Below the pieces are notes generated by a model. That model saw only the letters and a list, made by a program, of their open reading frames with translations, was not told where the DNA came from and did no database searches. A stretch of 64,000 bases of DNA, from positions 1 to 64,000 of the forward strand of contig NZ_VXCA01000006.1 in NCBI RefSeq assembly GCF_011369485.1, in the 5' to 3' direction. Within the stretch, counting starts at the first letter, position 1; each line of letters starts with the position of its first letter. Below, piece after piece: positions 1 to 11,880 of this stretch. This stretch comes from Pseudomonas atagonensis (GTDB lineage Bacteria; Pseudomonadota; Gammaproteobacteria; Pseudomonadales; Pseudomonadaceae). The translations under genes and the position numbers were made by a program.

Positions 1-3000
1 GCAGGAACGGTCACGGTGCCGGTGGTCTTGCCCGCTTCGATAGTGATGACAGCACCGTTCGACAAGGTCACGGTGACTGGCGAGCCAGCAGCGTTGGTCA
101 GGGTGGCGGTGTAGATGATCGAACCGCCTTCAGCCACGGTGCCGGTCGCGCTGAGCGACAGGTTGGTGGTGTCGATGGTGTCGGTGACAGTCGTCGAAAC
201 CGGCGTCTTGTCGGCCACGAGGTTTTCGTAGTTGCCGCCGCTGACGTTGGTGATCGAGTTGGTCAGCGGTGCATGGCCGGTCAACACATCGTTCGGTGCC
301 GTGGTGGTTACGGTGCCAGTGGTTTTGCCGACTTCAATGGTGATCGACTGACCGTTCGACAGGGTCACAGTCACTGGCGAGCCAGTCACCGGGGCACCAA
401 CGGTCGCGGTGTAGGTGACAGTGCCGCCTTCGGCCGCGGTTGCGGTCGCGGTCAGCTTCACGGTCGTGGTGTCGATGGTATCGGTCACGCTGGTGACAGC
501 TGGTGTGTTGCTGGTCACCAGATTCTCGAAGTTGCCACCAGTCGCGTTGCTGATCGTTGCCTGAACAGTGCCAGCGTCCTTGTAGACGTCATCGGCTGGC
601 GCAGGAACGGTCACGGTGCCGGTGGTCTTGCCCGCTTCGATAGTGACCACGGCGCCGTTGGACAGGGTCACGGTCACTGGCGAGCCCGCGGCACTGGTCA
701 GCGTCGCGGTGTAGACAATCGAACCGCCTTCAGCGACCGACGGGGTAGCGCTGAGCGACAGATTGGTAGTGTCGACGGTATCGGTGACGTTGGTCGAAAC
801 CGGTGTCTTGTCGGCTACAAGGTTCTCGTAGTTGCCACCGGTCACGTTGGTGATCGAATTGGTCAGCGGCGCGTGGCCAGTCAGTGCGTCGTTTGGCGCA
901 GTGGTGGTCGTGGTGCCGGAGGTCTGGCCGACGCCGATGGTGATGGTCTGACCGTTGGCCAGCGTCACCACAACTGGCGAGCCGGTAACCGGCGCGCCTA
1001 CGGTAGCGGTGTAAACAACGTTGCCGCCTTCAGCCGCTGTGGCGGTGGCCGTCAGCTTCACGGTGGTGGTGTCGATGGTGTCGGTGACACTGGTCACGGC
1101 TGGCGTTGTGTTCGGCACCAGGTTTTCGAAATTGCCACCGGTAGCGGTGCTGATCGTTGCCTGCACGGTGCCGGCATCTTTGTAGACGTCGTCCGCTGGC
1201 GCCGGAACGGTCACTGTACCAGTGGTTTTGCCCGCTTCAATGGTGATCACGGCGCCATTCGACAGCGTTACAGTCACTGGCGAACCAGCGGCGTTGGTCA
1301 AGGTTGCGGTGTAAACAATCGAGCCACCTTCGGCCACGGTTCCGGTCGCGCTCAGCGACAGATTGGTAGTGTCGACGGTATCGGTGACGTTGGTCGAAAC
1401 CGGTGTCTTGTCGGCCACGAGGTTCTCGTAGTTGCCACCGGTCACGTTGGTGATCGAGTTGGTCAGCGGCGCATGACCGGTCAGTGCGTCGTTGGGTGCA
1501 GTGGCGGTCGCGGTGCCGGTGGTCTGGCCGACGCCGATGGTGATGGTCTGACCGTTGGCCAGGGTCACGACAACCGGCGAACCGGTTACGGCTGCACCGA
1601 CAGTGGCGGTGTAGGTGACGGTGCCGCCTTCAGCCGCCGATTCGGTGGCGGTCAGTTTGACCGTGGTGGTGTCGATGGTATCAGTGACGTTGGTCACGGC
1701 TGGAACGGTGCTCGGTACCAGATTCTCGAAGTTGCCACCGGTTGCGTTCGAAATGGTTGCTTCGACTTTGCCTGCATCTTTGTAGACGTCATCCGCTGGT
1801 GCTGCGACGGTGACGGTGCCGGTGGTTTTACCCGCTTCGATGGTGATCACGGCGCCGTTGGACAGGGTCACGGTCACTGGCGAGCCAGCGGCGTTGGTCA
1901 GCGTGGCGGTGTAGATGATCGAGCCACCTTCAGCGACCGATGGGGTAGCGCTGAGCGACAGATTGGTGGTGTCGACGGTGTCGGTCACAGTCGTGTTGAC
2001 CGGGGTTTTGTCGGCCACGAGGTTTTCGTAGTTGCCGCCAGTTACGCCAGTAATGGCGTTGGTCAGCGGCGCATGACCGGTCAGTGCGTCGTTTGGCGCA
2101 TTGGTGGTCACAGTGCCGGTGGTCTTGCCAACTTCGATGGTGATGTTTTGACCGTTGGCCAGCGTCACGACGACAGGCGAACCGGTAACTGGCGCGCCAA
2201 CGGTGGCGGTGTAAGTAACGGTGCCACCCTCAGCTGCCGATTCGGTAGCCGTCAGTTTGACGGTAGTGGTATCGATGGTATCAGTGACGTTGGTCACGGC
2301 CGGTACGGTGCTCGGTACCAGATTCTCGAAGTTGCCACCGGTTGCGGTCGAAATGGTCGCTTCAACCTTGCCTGCGTCTTTGTAAACGTCATCAGCCGGA
2401 GCTGGGACGGTGACGGTGCCGGTGGTTTTACCCGCTTCGATGGTGATCACGGCGCCGTTGGACAGAGTCACGGTCACTGGCGAACCAGCGGCGTTGGTCA
2501 GCGTAGCGGTGTAGATGATCGAGCCACCTTCAGCGACCGACGGGGTAGCGCTGAGCGACAGATTGGTGGTGTCGACTGTGTCGGTCACGGTGGTGCTGAC
2601 CGGAGTCTTGTCGGCAACGAGGTTCTCGTAATTACCGCCAGTCACACCGGTAATCGAGTTGGTAAGCGGCGCATGACCGGTCAACGCATCGTTCGGGGCG
2701 GTGGTGGTCACGGTGCCGGTGGTTTTACCCACTTCGATGGTGATCTGCTGACCATTGGACAGCGTTACGACCACAGGCGAGCCAGTCACAGGGGCGCCCA
2801 CAGTGGCGGTGTAGGTAACAGTACCGCCTTCAGCCACGGACGTATCGGCAGTCAGTTTGACCGTCGAGGTATCGATGGTGTCGGTCACTTCGGTCACGGC
2901 CGGCGTCGTGCTCGGCACCAGGTTTTCGAAGTTGCCGCCAGTCGCGGTAGAAATGGTCGCCTCGACTTTGCCGGCGTCTTTGTAGACGTCATCAGCCGGG

Positions 3001-6000
3001 GCTGGAACGGTCACGGTGCCAGTGGTTTTACCGGCCTCGATGGTGATCACGGCGCCGTTCGACAGAGTCACGGTCACTGGCGAACCAGCGGCGTTAGTCA
3101 GGGTCGCAGTGTAAATAATCGAACCACCCTCAGCCACGGTGCCGGTCGCGCTCAGCGAAAGGTTGGTGGTGTCGACGGTGTCGGTGACGTTGGTCGATAC
3201 CGGAGTTTTGTCGGCGACCAGATTTTCATAGTTGCCACCGCTGACTTCGGTAATCGCATTGGTGATCGGCGCGTGGCCGGTCAATGCATCGTTCGGTGCA
3301 GTGAAGGTCACGGTACCGGTGGTTTTGCCCACTTCGATGGTGATGTTCTGACCATTGGCCAGGGTCACGACGACAGGCGAACCCGTCACTGGCGCGCCAA
3401 CAGTGGCGGTGTAAGTAACGGTGCCACCTTCAGCCGCCGACTCGGTCGCGGTCAGTTTGACGGTGGTGGTGTCGATGGTATCGGTAACGTTGGTAACCGC
3501 CGGTACGGTGCTCGGCACCAGGTTTTCGAAGTTGCCGCCAGTCGCGTCCTTGATGGTCACTTCGACTTTGCCGGCATCTTTGTAGACGTCATCGGCAGGC
3601 GCGGCGACGGTCACGGTGCCTGTAGTTTTGCCGGCCTCGATGGTGATCACCGAGCCGTTGCTCAGGGTCACGGTCACTGGCGTGCCGGCCGGATTGGTCA
3701 GGGTCGCGGTGTAGGTGATCTGGCCACCTTCGGCCACGGTACCGGTTGCAGACAGCGACAGGTTGGTAGTGTCGACGGTGTCGGTCACGGTGGTGCTGAC
3801 CGGAGTCTTGTCGGCGACCAGATTTTCGTAGTTACCGCCGCTGACGTCGGTGATCGAGTTGCTCAGCGGCGTGTGGCCGTTCAATGCATCGTTCGGTGCA
3901 ATGGTGGTCACGGTGCCGGTGGTTTTGCCGACTTCAATGGTGATGTTTTGACCGTTAGCCAGCGTTACCACGACAGGCGAACCAGTCACCGGCGCGCCAA
4001 CAGTCGCGGTGTAAGTAACGGTGCCACCTTCAGCCGCCGACTCGGTCGCGGTCAGTTTGACGGTGGTGGTGTCGATGGTATCGGTAACGTTGGTGACGGC
4101 CGGAACGGTGCTCGGCACCAGGTTCTCGAAGTTGCCACCAGTCGCGTCCTTGATGGTCACTTCGACTTTACCGGCGTCCTTGTAGACGTCATCGGCAGGC
4201 GCTGCAACGGTCACGGTGCCAGTGGTTTTGCCAGCCTCAATGGTAATCACTGCGCCGTTGGACAGAGTCACCGTCACCGGGGTGCCGGCCGGGTTGGTCA
4301 GCGTCGCGGTGTAAACGATTGAACCGCCTTCAGCCACCGAGTCGGTCGCGGTCAGGTTCAGGTTGGTGGTGTCGGTGGTGTCCGACACTGCGGTGTCAGC
4401 CGACTTGCCGTCGGTCACCAGTTTTTCGTAGTTGCCGCCAGTCGCGCCGTCGATGGTCACACTCAACGAGCTGCCGCCCGCCAACGGGCTGTTCGGCGCA
4501 ACAAAGTTCACGGTGCCGGTGGTTTCACCGACAGCGATGGTGATGGTCTGGCCATTGGACAGGGTTACGACGACCGGCGAGCCAGTCACTGGCGCGGTCA
4601 CGGTCGCGGTGTAGACCACTGTTTCGCCTTCGGCGACGTTTGCGGTGGCAGTCAGCGACACGGTGGAGGTGTCGATGGTGTCGTTGACGGTGGTGACCGC
4701 CGGAGTCGTGCTGGTGACGAGGTTTTCGAAGTCGCCACCGGTTGCGCCCTTGATGGTCGCTTCAACGGTGCCAGCGTCTTTGTAGACGTCATCTTTCGGT
4801 GCGTCGACGGTCACGGTGCCGGTGGTTTTACCGGCCTCGATGGTGATCACCGAGCCATTGCTCAGGGTCACGGTGACGGGCGAGCCTGCTGCGTTGGTCA
4901 GTGTGGCGGTGTAGGTGATCTGGCCGCCTTCGTTGACCGAACCGGTCGCAGTCAGCGAAAGGTTGGTGGTGTCAGTGGTGTCGGTGACGGTGGTGCTGAC
5001 CGGGGTTTTGTCTGCGACCAGGTTTTCGTAGTTGCCGCCGGAAACGTCGGTGATCGAGTTGGTCAGCGGCGCGTGGCCGGTCAACGCGTCATTTGGCGCG
5101 GTGGTGGTGACGGTGCCGGTGGTTTTGCCGACTTCGATGGTGATGTTCTGACCGTTGGCCAAAGTCACCACGACCGGCGAACCGGTGACTGGCGCGCCGA
5201 CAGTGGCGGTGTAAGTGACGGTGCCACCCTCGGCAGCCGACTCGGTGGCCGTCAGTTTGACGGTCGAAGTGTCGATGGTGTCAGTGACATCGGTCACCGC
5301 GGGCGTGGTGCTCGGAACGAGATTCTCGAAGTTGCCACCCGTTGCATCCTTGATGGTCACTTCGACCTTGCCGGCGTCTTTGTAGACGTCATCGGCTGGC
5401 GCAGCGACGGTTACGGTGCCAGTGGTTTTGCCCGCTTCGATGGTGATGACTGAGCCGTTCGACAGGGTCACGGTTACCGGTGTGCCGGCCGGGTTGCTCA
5501 GCGTTGCGGTGTAAACGATCGAACCGCCTTCAGCCACGGTGCCGGTCGCGGTCAGCGACAGATTGGTGGTGTCGACAGTGTCGGTCACAGTGGTGCTGAC
5601 CGGCGTCTTGTCGGCGACCAGGTTCTCGTAATTACCGCCGCTCACATCAGTGATCGCGTTGCTCAGCGGCGTGTGGCCGTTGAGCGCATCGTTCGGCGCG
5701 GTGGTGGTCACGGTGCCGGTGGTTTTGCCGACTTCAATGGTGATCTGCTGACCGTTGGCCAGGGTCACGACCACAGGCGAGCCGGTCACCGCAGCGCCAA
5801 CAGTGGCGGTGTAAGTAACGGTGCCACCTTCAGCTGCCGTTTCGGTCGCGGTCAGTTTGACCGTGATGGTGTCGACGGTATCGGTGACCTCGGTGACGGC
5901 CGGAACGGTGCTTGGCACCAGGTTCTCGAAATTGCCGCCCGTGGCAGTCGAAATGGTTGCTTCGACTTTGCCAGCGTCTTTGTAGACGTCATCAGCCGGG

Positions 6001-9000
6001 GCTGCGACGGTCACGGTGCCAGTGGTTTTGCCAGCCTCGATGGTGATCACAGCGCCGTTCGACAAGGTCACGGTGACTGGCGAGCCAGCGGCGTTGGTCA
6101 GTGTCGCGGTATAGGTGATCGAACCGCCCTCGGCGACCGAATTGGTGGCGCTGAGCGACAGGTTGGTGGTGTCGACGGTGTCGGTGACGCTGGTCGAGAC
6201 CGGCGTCTTGTCGGCCACCAGGTTTTCGTAGTTACCGCCGCTGACGTTGGTGATCGAGTTACCCAGTGAGGCCTGACCAGTCAGCGCGTCGTTTGGCGCG
6301 GTGAAGGTCACGGTGCCAGTGGTTTTGCCGACTTCGATGGTGATGCTCTGGCCGTTGGTCAGGGTCACAACGACAGGTGAACCGGTGACCGGTGCGCCAA
6401 CTGTGGCGGTGTAAGTAACGGTGCCACCTTCAGCCACGGTGGTGTCTGCGGTCAGTTTGACGGTCGAGGTATCGATGGTGTCAGTGACTTCAGTCACCGC
6501 GGGCGTGGTGCTCGGAACGAAGTTCTCGAAGTTGCCGCCGGTAGCGTCCTTGATGGTGACTTCAACTTTGCCGGCGTCTTTGTAGACGTCATCGGCAGGG
6601 GCTGCAACGGTCACGGTGCCGGTGGTTTTACCAGCCTCGATGGTGATCACGGCACCGTTCGAGAGGGTCACGGTGACCGGCGTGCCAGCCGGATTGGTCA
6701 GCGTCGCGGTGTAGACAATCGAACCGCCCTCAGCCACAGACCCGGTCGCGGTCAGCGACAGGTTGGTGGTATCGACGGTGTCGGTCACCGAGGTCATGGC
6801 CGGCGTTTTGTCGGCCACGAGATTTTCGTAGTTGCCACCGCTGGCGCCGTCGATCTTCACGGTCAGCGTGTTGCCGCCGGCCAGTGCATCGTTCGGTGCG
6901 GTGAAGTTGACGCTGCCACTGCTGGCGCCGACCGGGATGGTGATGGTCTGGCCGTTGGACAGGGTCACGACGACTGGCGAACCGGTGACCGGCGCGGTGA
7001 CGGAAGCGGTGTAAACCACCACGCCGCCTTCCACGGTGCTGGCGGTGGCGGTCAGCGAAACAGTGCTGTTGTCGATGGTGTCGGTAACGTCGGTAACGGC
7101 CGGAGTCTTGTCGACCACCAGATTCTCGAAGTTGCCACCTGTGGTCTTGGTGATGCTGGCGTCGACTCTGCCGGCGTCCTTGTACACGTCATCGCCAGGT
7201 GCGGCGACGGTCGCGGTGCCGCTGCTCGCGCCCTTGGCGATGTTGATCACCGCGCCGTTGCTCAGGGTCACGGTCATGGCCGAGCCGGCCGGATTGGTCA
7301 ACGTCGCGGTGTAAACGATCGAACCACCCTCGGCGACCGAGCCGGTGGCGCTGAGGCTGATGTTGGTGGTGTCGACGGTATCGGTGACTTTGGTGACGAC
7401 GGCCGAACGGTCGGCATCGACTTGTTCGAAGTTGCCGCCGCTGTGGCTGGCAATCGCGGTCTGTACCTTGCCGCCGTCGATGTACGGAGTATTCGCAGGC
7501 GCGGCGAAATTCACCGAGCCGCTGGTGGCGCCGGCGGCGATGTTGATCACTGCTCCGTTGGCCAGAGTCACGGTCATGGCGGTGCCGGCCGGGTTGCTCA
7601 GGGTCGCGGTGTAGGTGATCTGGCCACCTTCGCTGACGGTGTCGCTGGCGCTCAGGGTCAGCGTGGTCTTGTCGATGGTGTCATTGACGGTGGTGCTGAC
7701 CGGGGTCTTGCTGACATCGAGTTTTTCGAAGTTGCCGCCGCTGGCATCGGTCATGGTCACGGTGAGCTTGCTGACGTCTTTATAGACGTCATCGCTTGGC
7801 GCAGCGATGGTCACCGAACCGCTGGTCTTGCCGGCCTCGATGGTGATGGTCTGGCCGTTGCTCAGGTTGACGGTCACCGGCGTTTGCGCGGCGTTGGTCA
7901 GGGTCGCGGTGTAGGTGATCGAGGTGCCTTCGAGCACGTAGCTTTCGGCACTGAGGGTCAGGTGCGTGGTGTTGATGGTGTCGGCGACGTTGGTCACCGC
8001 TGGCGTCGGGTTGGCCACCAGGTTTTCGAAATTGCCGCCCGAGGTTTCCTTGATGGTCACTTCGAGCTTGCCAGCGTCTTTGTAGACGTCATCGGCCGGC
8101 GCCGGAACGGTCACGGTGCCGGTGGTTTTGCCGGCTTCGATGGTGATGGTTGAACCGTTGCTCAGGGTCACGGTTACCGGGGTGCCGGCCGGATTGGTCA
8201 GCGTCGCGGTGTAGACGATCTGCCCACCTTCGTTGACGTTGCCGGTGGCGGTCAGCGAAACGGTGGTGGTGTCGACGGTGTCGGTGACGGTGGTGCTGAC
8301 CGGGGTTTTGTCGGCGACCAGATTTTCGTAGTTGCCGCCGCTGACGTTGGTGATCGAGTTGGTCAGCGGTTCATGGCCGGCCAGCACGTCGTTCGGCGCG
8401 GTGGTGGTGACGGTACCGGAAGTTTTGCCGACTTCGATGGTGATGCTCTGGCCGTTGGCCAGGGTCACCACGACTGGCGAACCGGTCACTGGCGCGCCAA
8501 CAGTTGCGGTGTAGGTGACGGTGCCACCTTCAGCGGCAGTCTCGGTTGCGCTCAGTTTGACCGTCGAGGTGTCGATAGTGTCGGTGACTTCGGTGACGGC
8601 TGGAACGGTGCTCGGCACTAAGTTTTCGAAGTTGCCGCCAGTCGCGTCCTTGATCGTGACTTCGACCTTGCCGGCGTCTTTGTAGACGTCATCGGCAGGA
8701 GCTGCGACGGTCACGGTGCCGGTGGTTTTGCCGGCTTCGATGGTGATCACCGAACCGTTCGACAGAGTCACGGTTACCGGGGTGCCGGCCGGGTTGGTCA
8801 GCGTCGCGGTGTAAACAATCGAACCGCCTTCAGCCACGGTACCTGTTGCGCTGAGCGTCAGGTTGGTGGTGTCAGTGGTGTCGGTGACGGTGGTGCTGAC
8901 CGGGGTTTTGTCTGCGACCAGGTTTTCGTAGTTGCCGCCGGAAACGTCGGTGATCGAGTTGCTCAGCGGCGCATGGCCGTTCAGCGCATCGTTCGGTGCG

Positions 9001-11880
9001 GTGGTGGTCACGGTGCCAGTGGTTTTACCCACTTCGATGGTGATGTTCTGGCCGTTGGCCAGGATCACGATAACTGGAGAACCGGTAACCGGTGCACCGA
9101 CGGTGGCGGTGTAGGTGACGGTGCCACCCTCGGCAGCCGACTCGGTGGCCGTCAGTTTGACGGTGGTGGTGTCGACGGTGTCGGTGACGTCGGTCACCGC
9201 TGGGGTAGTACTCGGAACGAGGTTCTCGAAGTTGCCGCCCGTTGCGTCCTTGATGGTCACTTCGACTTTGCCGGCGTCTTTGTAGACATCGTCGGCAGGG
9301 GCCGCGACGGTTACGGTGCCGGTGGTTTTACCGGCTTCAATGGTGATCACCGAACCGTTCGACAGGGTCACGGTAACAGGCGAGCCTGCGGCGTTGGTCA
9401 GGGTCGCGGTGTAGGTAATCTGGCCGCCTTCAGCCACGGTGCCGGTCGCACTCAGTGTCAGGTCGGTGGTGTCGGTAGTGTCAGTGACGGTAGTGCTGAC
9501 CGGGGTTTTGTCGGCGACGAGGTCTTCGTAATTGCCGCCGCTCACGCCCGTGATCGCGTTGGTGATCGGTGCATGGCCGGTCAACGCATCATTCGGTGCA
9601 GTAGTGGTCACGGTGCCAGTGGTTTTGCCGACTTCGATGGTGATGTTCTGGCCGTTGGCCAAAGTCACGATCACTGGCGAACCGGTCACTGGTGCGCCAA
9701 CAGTGGCGGTGTAGGTGACGGTGCCACCTTCAGCCGCCGTTTCGGTCGCGGTCAGTTTGACGGTGGTGGTGTCGACGGTATCGGTGACTTCGGTGACGGC
9801 CGGAACGGTGCTCGGCACCAGGTTCTCGAAGTTGCCGCCGGTGGCGTCCTTGATGGTCACTTCGACTTTGCCAGCGTCTTTGTAGACGTCATCGGCAGGG
9901 GCGGCGACGGTCACGTTGCCAGTGGTTTTGCCCGCTTCGATGGTGATGACTGCACCGTTCGAAAGGGTCACGGTCACCGGGGTGCCAGCCGGATTGGTCA
10001 GCGTCGCGGTGTAAACAATCGAACCGCCCTCAGCCACGGAACCGGTCGCGCTCAGCGACAGATTGGTGGTGTCGGCAACGTCAGTCACGGTGGTCGAGAC
10101 CGGGGTTTTGTCCGCTACGAGGTCTTCGTAGTTACCGCCAGAAACGCCGGTGATCGAGTTGGTCAGCGGTGCATTGCCGGCCAGCGCGTCGTTTGGTGCG
10201 GTGGTGGTCATAGTGCCGGTGGTTTTGCCGACTTCGATGGTGATGCTCTGGCCGTTGGCCAGGGTCACAACGACAGGTGAACCGGTGACCGGTGCGCCAA
10301 CTGTGGCGGTGTAAGTAACGGTGCCACCTTCAGCCACGGTGGTGTCTGCGGTCAGTTTGACGGTCGAGGTATCGATGGTGTCAGTGACTTCAGTCACCGC
10401 GGGCGTGGTGCTCGGAACGAGGTTCTCGAAGTTGCCGCCGGTAGCGTCCTTGATGGTGACTTCAACTTTCCCGGCGTCTTTGTAGACGTCATCGGCAGGG
10501 GCTGCAACGGTCATGGTGCCGGTGGTTTTACCAGCCTCGATGGTGATCACGGCACCGTTCGAGAGGGTCACGGTGACTGGCGTGCCAGCCGGATTGGTCA
10601 GCGTCGCGGTGTAAACAATCGAGCCGCCCTCGGCCACGGAACCGGTGGCGGTCAACGAGAGGTTGGTGTCGTCGATCGAATCGGTCACGGTGGTGGTCGC
10701 TGGTGTCGTGTTCGGCACCAGGTTCTCGAAGTTGCCACCGGTTGCACCGGTAATGGTGGTGCTGACAGTGCCGCCATTGTTGTAGACGTCGTTCGGCGCG
10801 GTTGGCACGTTGACGCTGCCGCTGGTCTTGCCGGCTTCTATGGTGATGGTCGAGCCGTTCGACAGGGTAATGGTCACCGGCGTTTGCGCGGCGTTGGTCA
10901 GGGTCGCGGTGTAGGTGATCTGGCCGCCTTCGACCACGGTGCCGGTGGCGGTGAGGCTCACGCTGGTGGTGTCGACCGAGTCGGTCACGGTGGTGGTCGC
11001 TGGCGTCGTGTTCGGCACCAGGTTCTCGAAGTTGCCACCGGTTGCGCCGGTAATCGTGGTGCTGACGGTGCCGCCATTGTTGTAGACGTCATTCGGCGCG
11101 GTCGGCACGTTGACGGTGCCAGTGGTCTGGCCGGCCTCGATGGTGATGATCGAGCCGTTCGACAAGGTGACGGTGACCGGGGTCTGCGCCGGGTTGGTCA
11201 GGGTCGCGGTGTAGGTGATCTGGCCGCCTTCGACAACGCTGCCGGTAGCGGTCAGGGTCAGGCCGGTGTTGTCGATCGAGTCGGTGATGGTGGTCACCGC
11301 CGGCGTCGGGTTTGGCACCAGGTTTTCGAAGTTGCCACCGGTGGCACCGGTAATCGTCGTGGTGACGGTGCTGCCGTTGTTATAAACGTCGTTGGCCGGG
11401 GTCGGCACATTGACGGTGCCCGTGGTCTGGCCCGCGCCGATGGTGATGGTCGAGCCGTTCGACAGGGTGACGGTCACCGGCGTCTGCGCCGGGTTGGTCA
11501 GGGTCGCGGTGTAGGTGATCTGCCCGCCTTCGGTGACACTCGGCCCGGCCGTCAGGGTGACGGTGGTGGTGTCGATGGTGTCGGTGACCTGGGTCGTGGC
11601 CGGGGTGGTCGGCGGGGTCACGGTGATGCCGTTGCCGCCGCTGGTGCCGGTGACCGTCACGTCGATTTGCGATGGATCGTTATAAACCGTGTCGTTCGGT
11701 GCCAATGGCACGTTGACGGTGCCCGTGGTGGAGCCGGCCGGGATCACAATCACCGCACCGTTGGACAGGGTGATGGTCAGGTCGGTCAACGGCGCCTGAG
11801 TCAGGGTCGCGGTGTACACCAGCACGCCGCCGGCTTCGGTGATGGACGGCGTGGCGCTGAGGCTCAGGGTCGACTCACGC
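1..11880 (-). repeat. lapA 300-bp tandem repeat array
   Basis: About 39 tandem units of 300 bp (100 codons) continue off the left edge. Corresponding bases recur at exact multiples of 300 from base 1 to about 11.6 kb, with the only visible 3-bp shift near 11.7 kb. Two main types alternate, giving a 600-bp super-repeat: one carries DDVYKDAG and GGNFENLV, the other NDxLTGHAPLTN and GGNYENLV. Four units nearest the N-terminus (about 10.7-11.6 kb) are a third type with DVYNNG. Divergent units occur near 4.4-4.8 kb and 6.8-8.1 kb. These are the Ig-like stalk domains of LapA. Confidence 0.95.

Noticed and set aside
273..4322. A 1,349-codon plus-strand open frame, with others at 5.1, 5.7, 7.4, 9.0 and 10.9 kb
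   Set aside because: They lie antisense to the lapA repeat array, repeat with the same 300-bp period and have histidine/glycine/arginine-rich low-complexity translations; they are shadows of the minus-strand gene.
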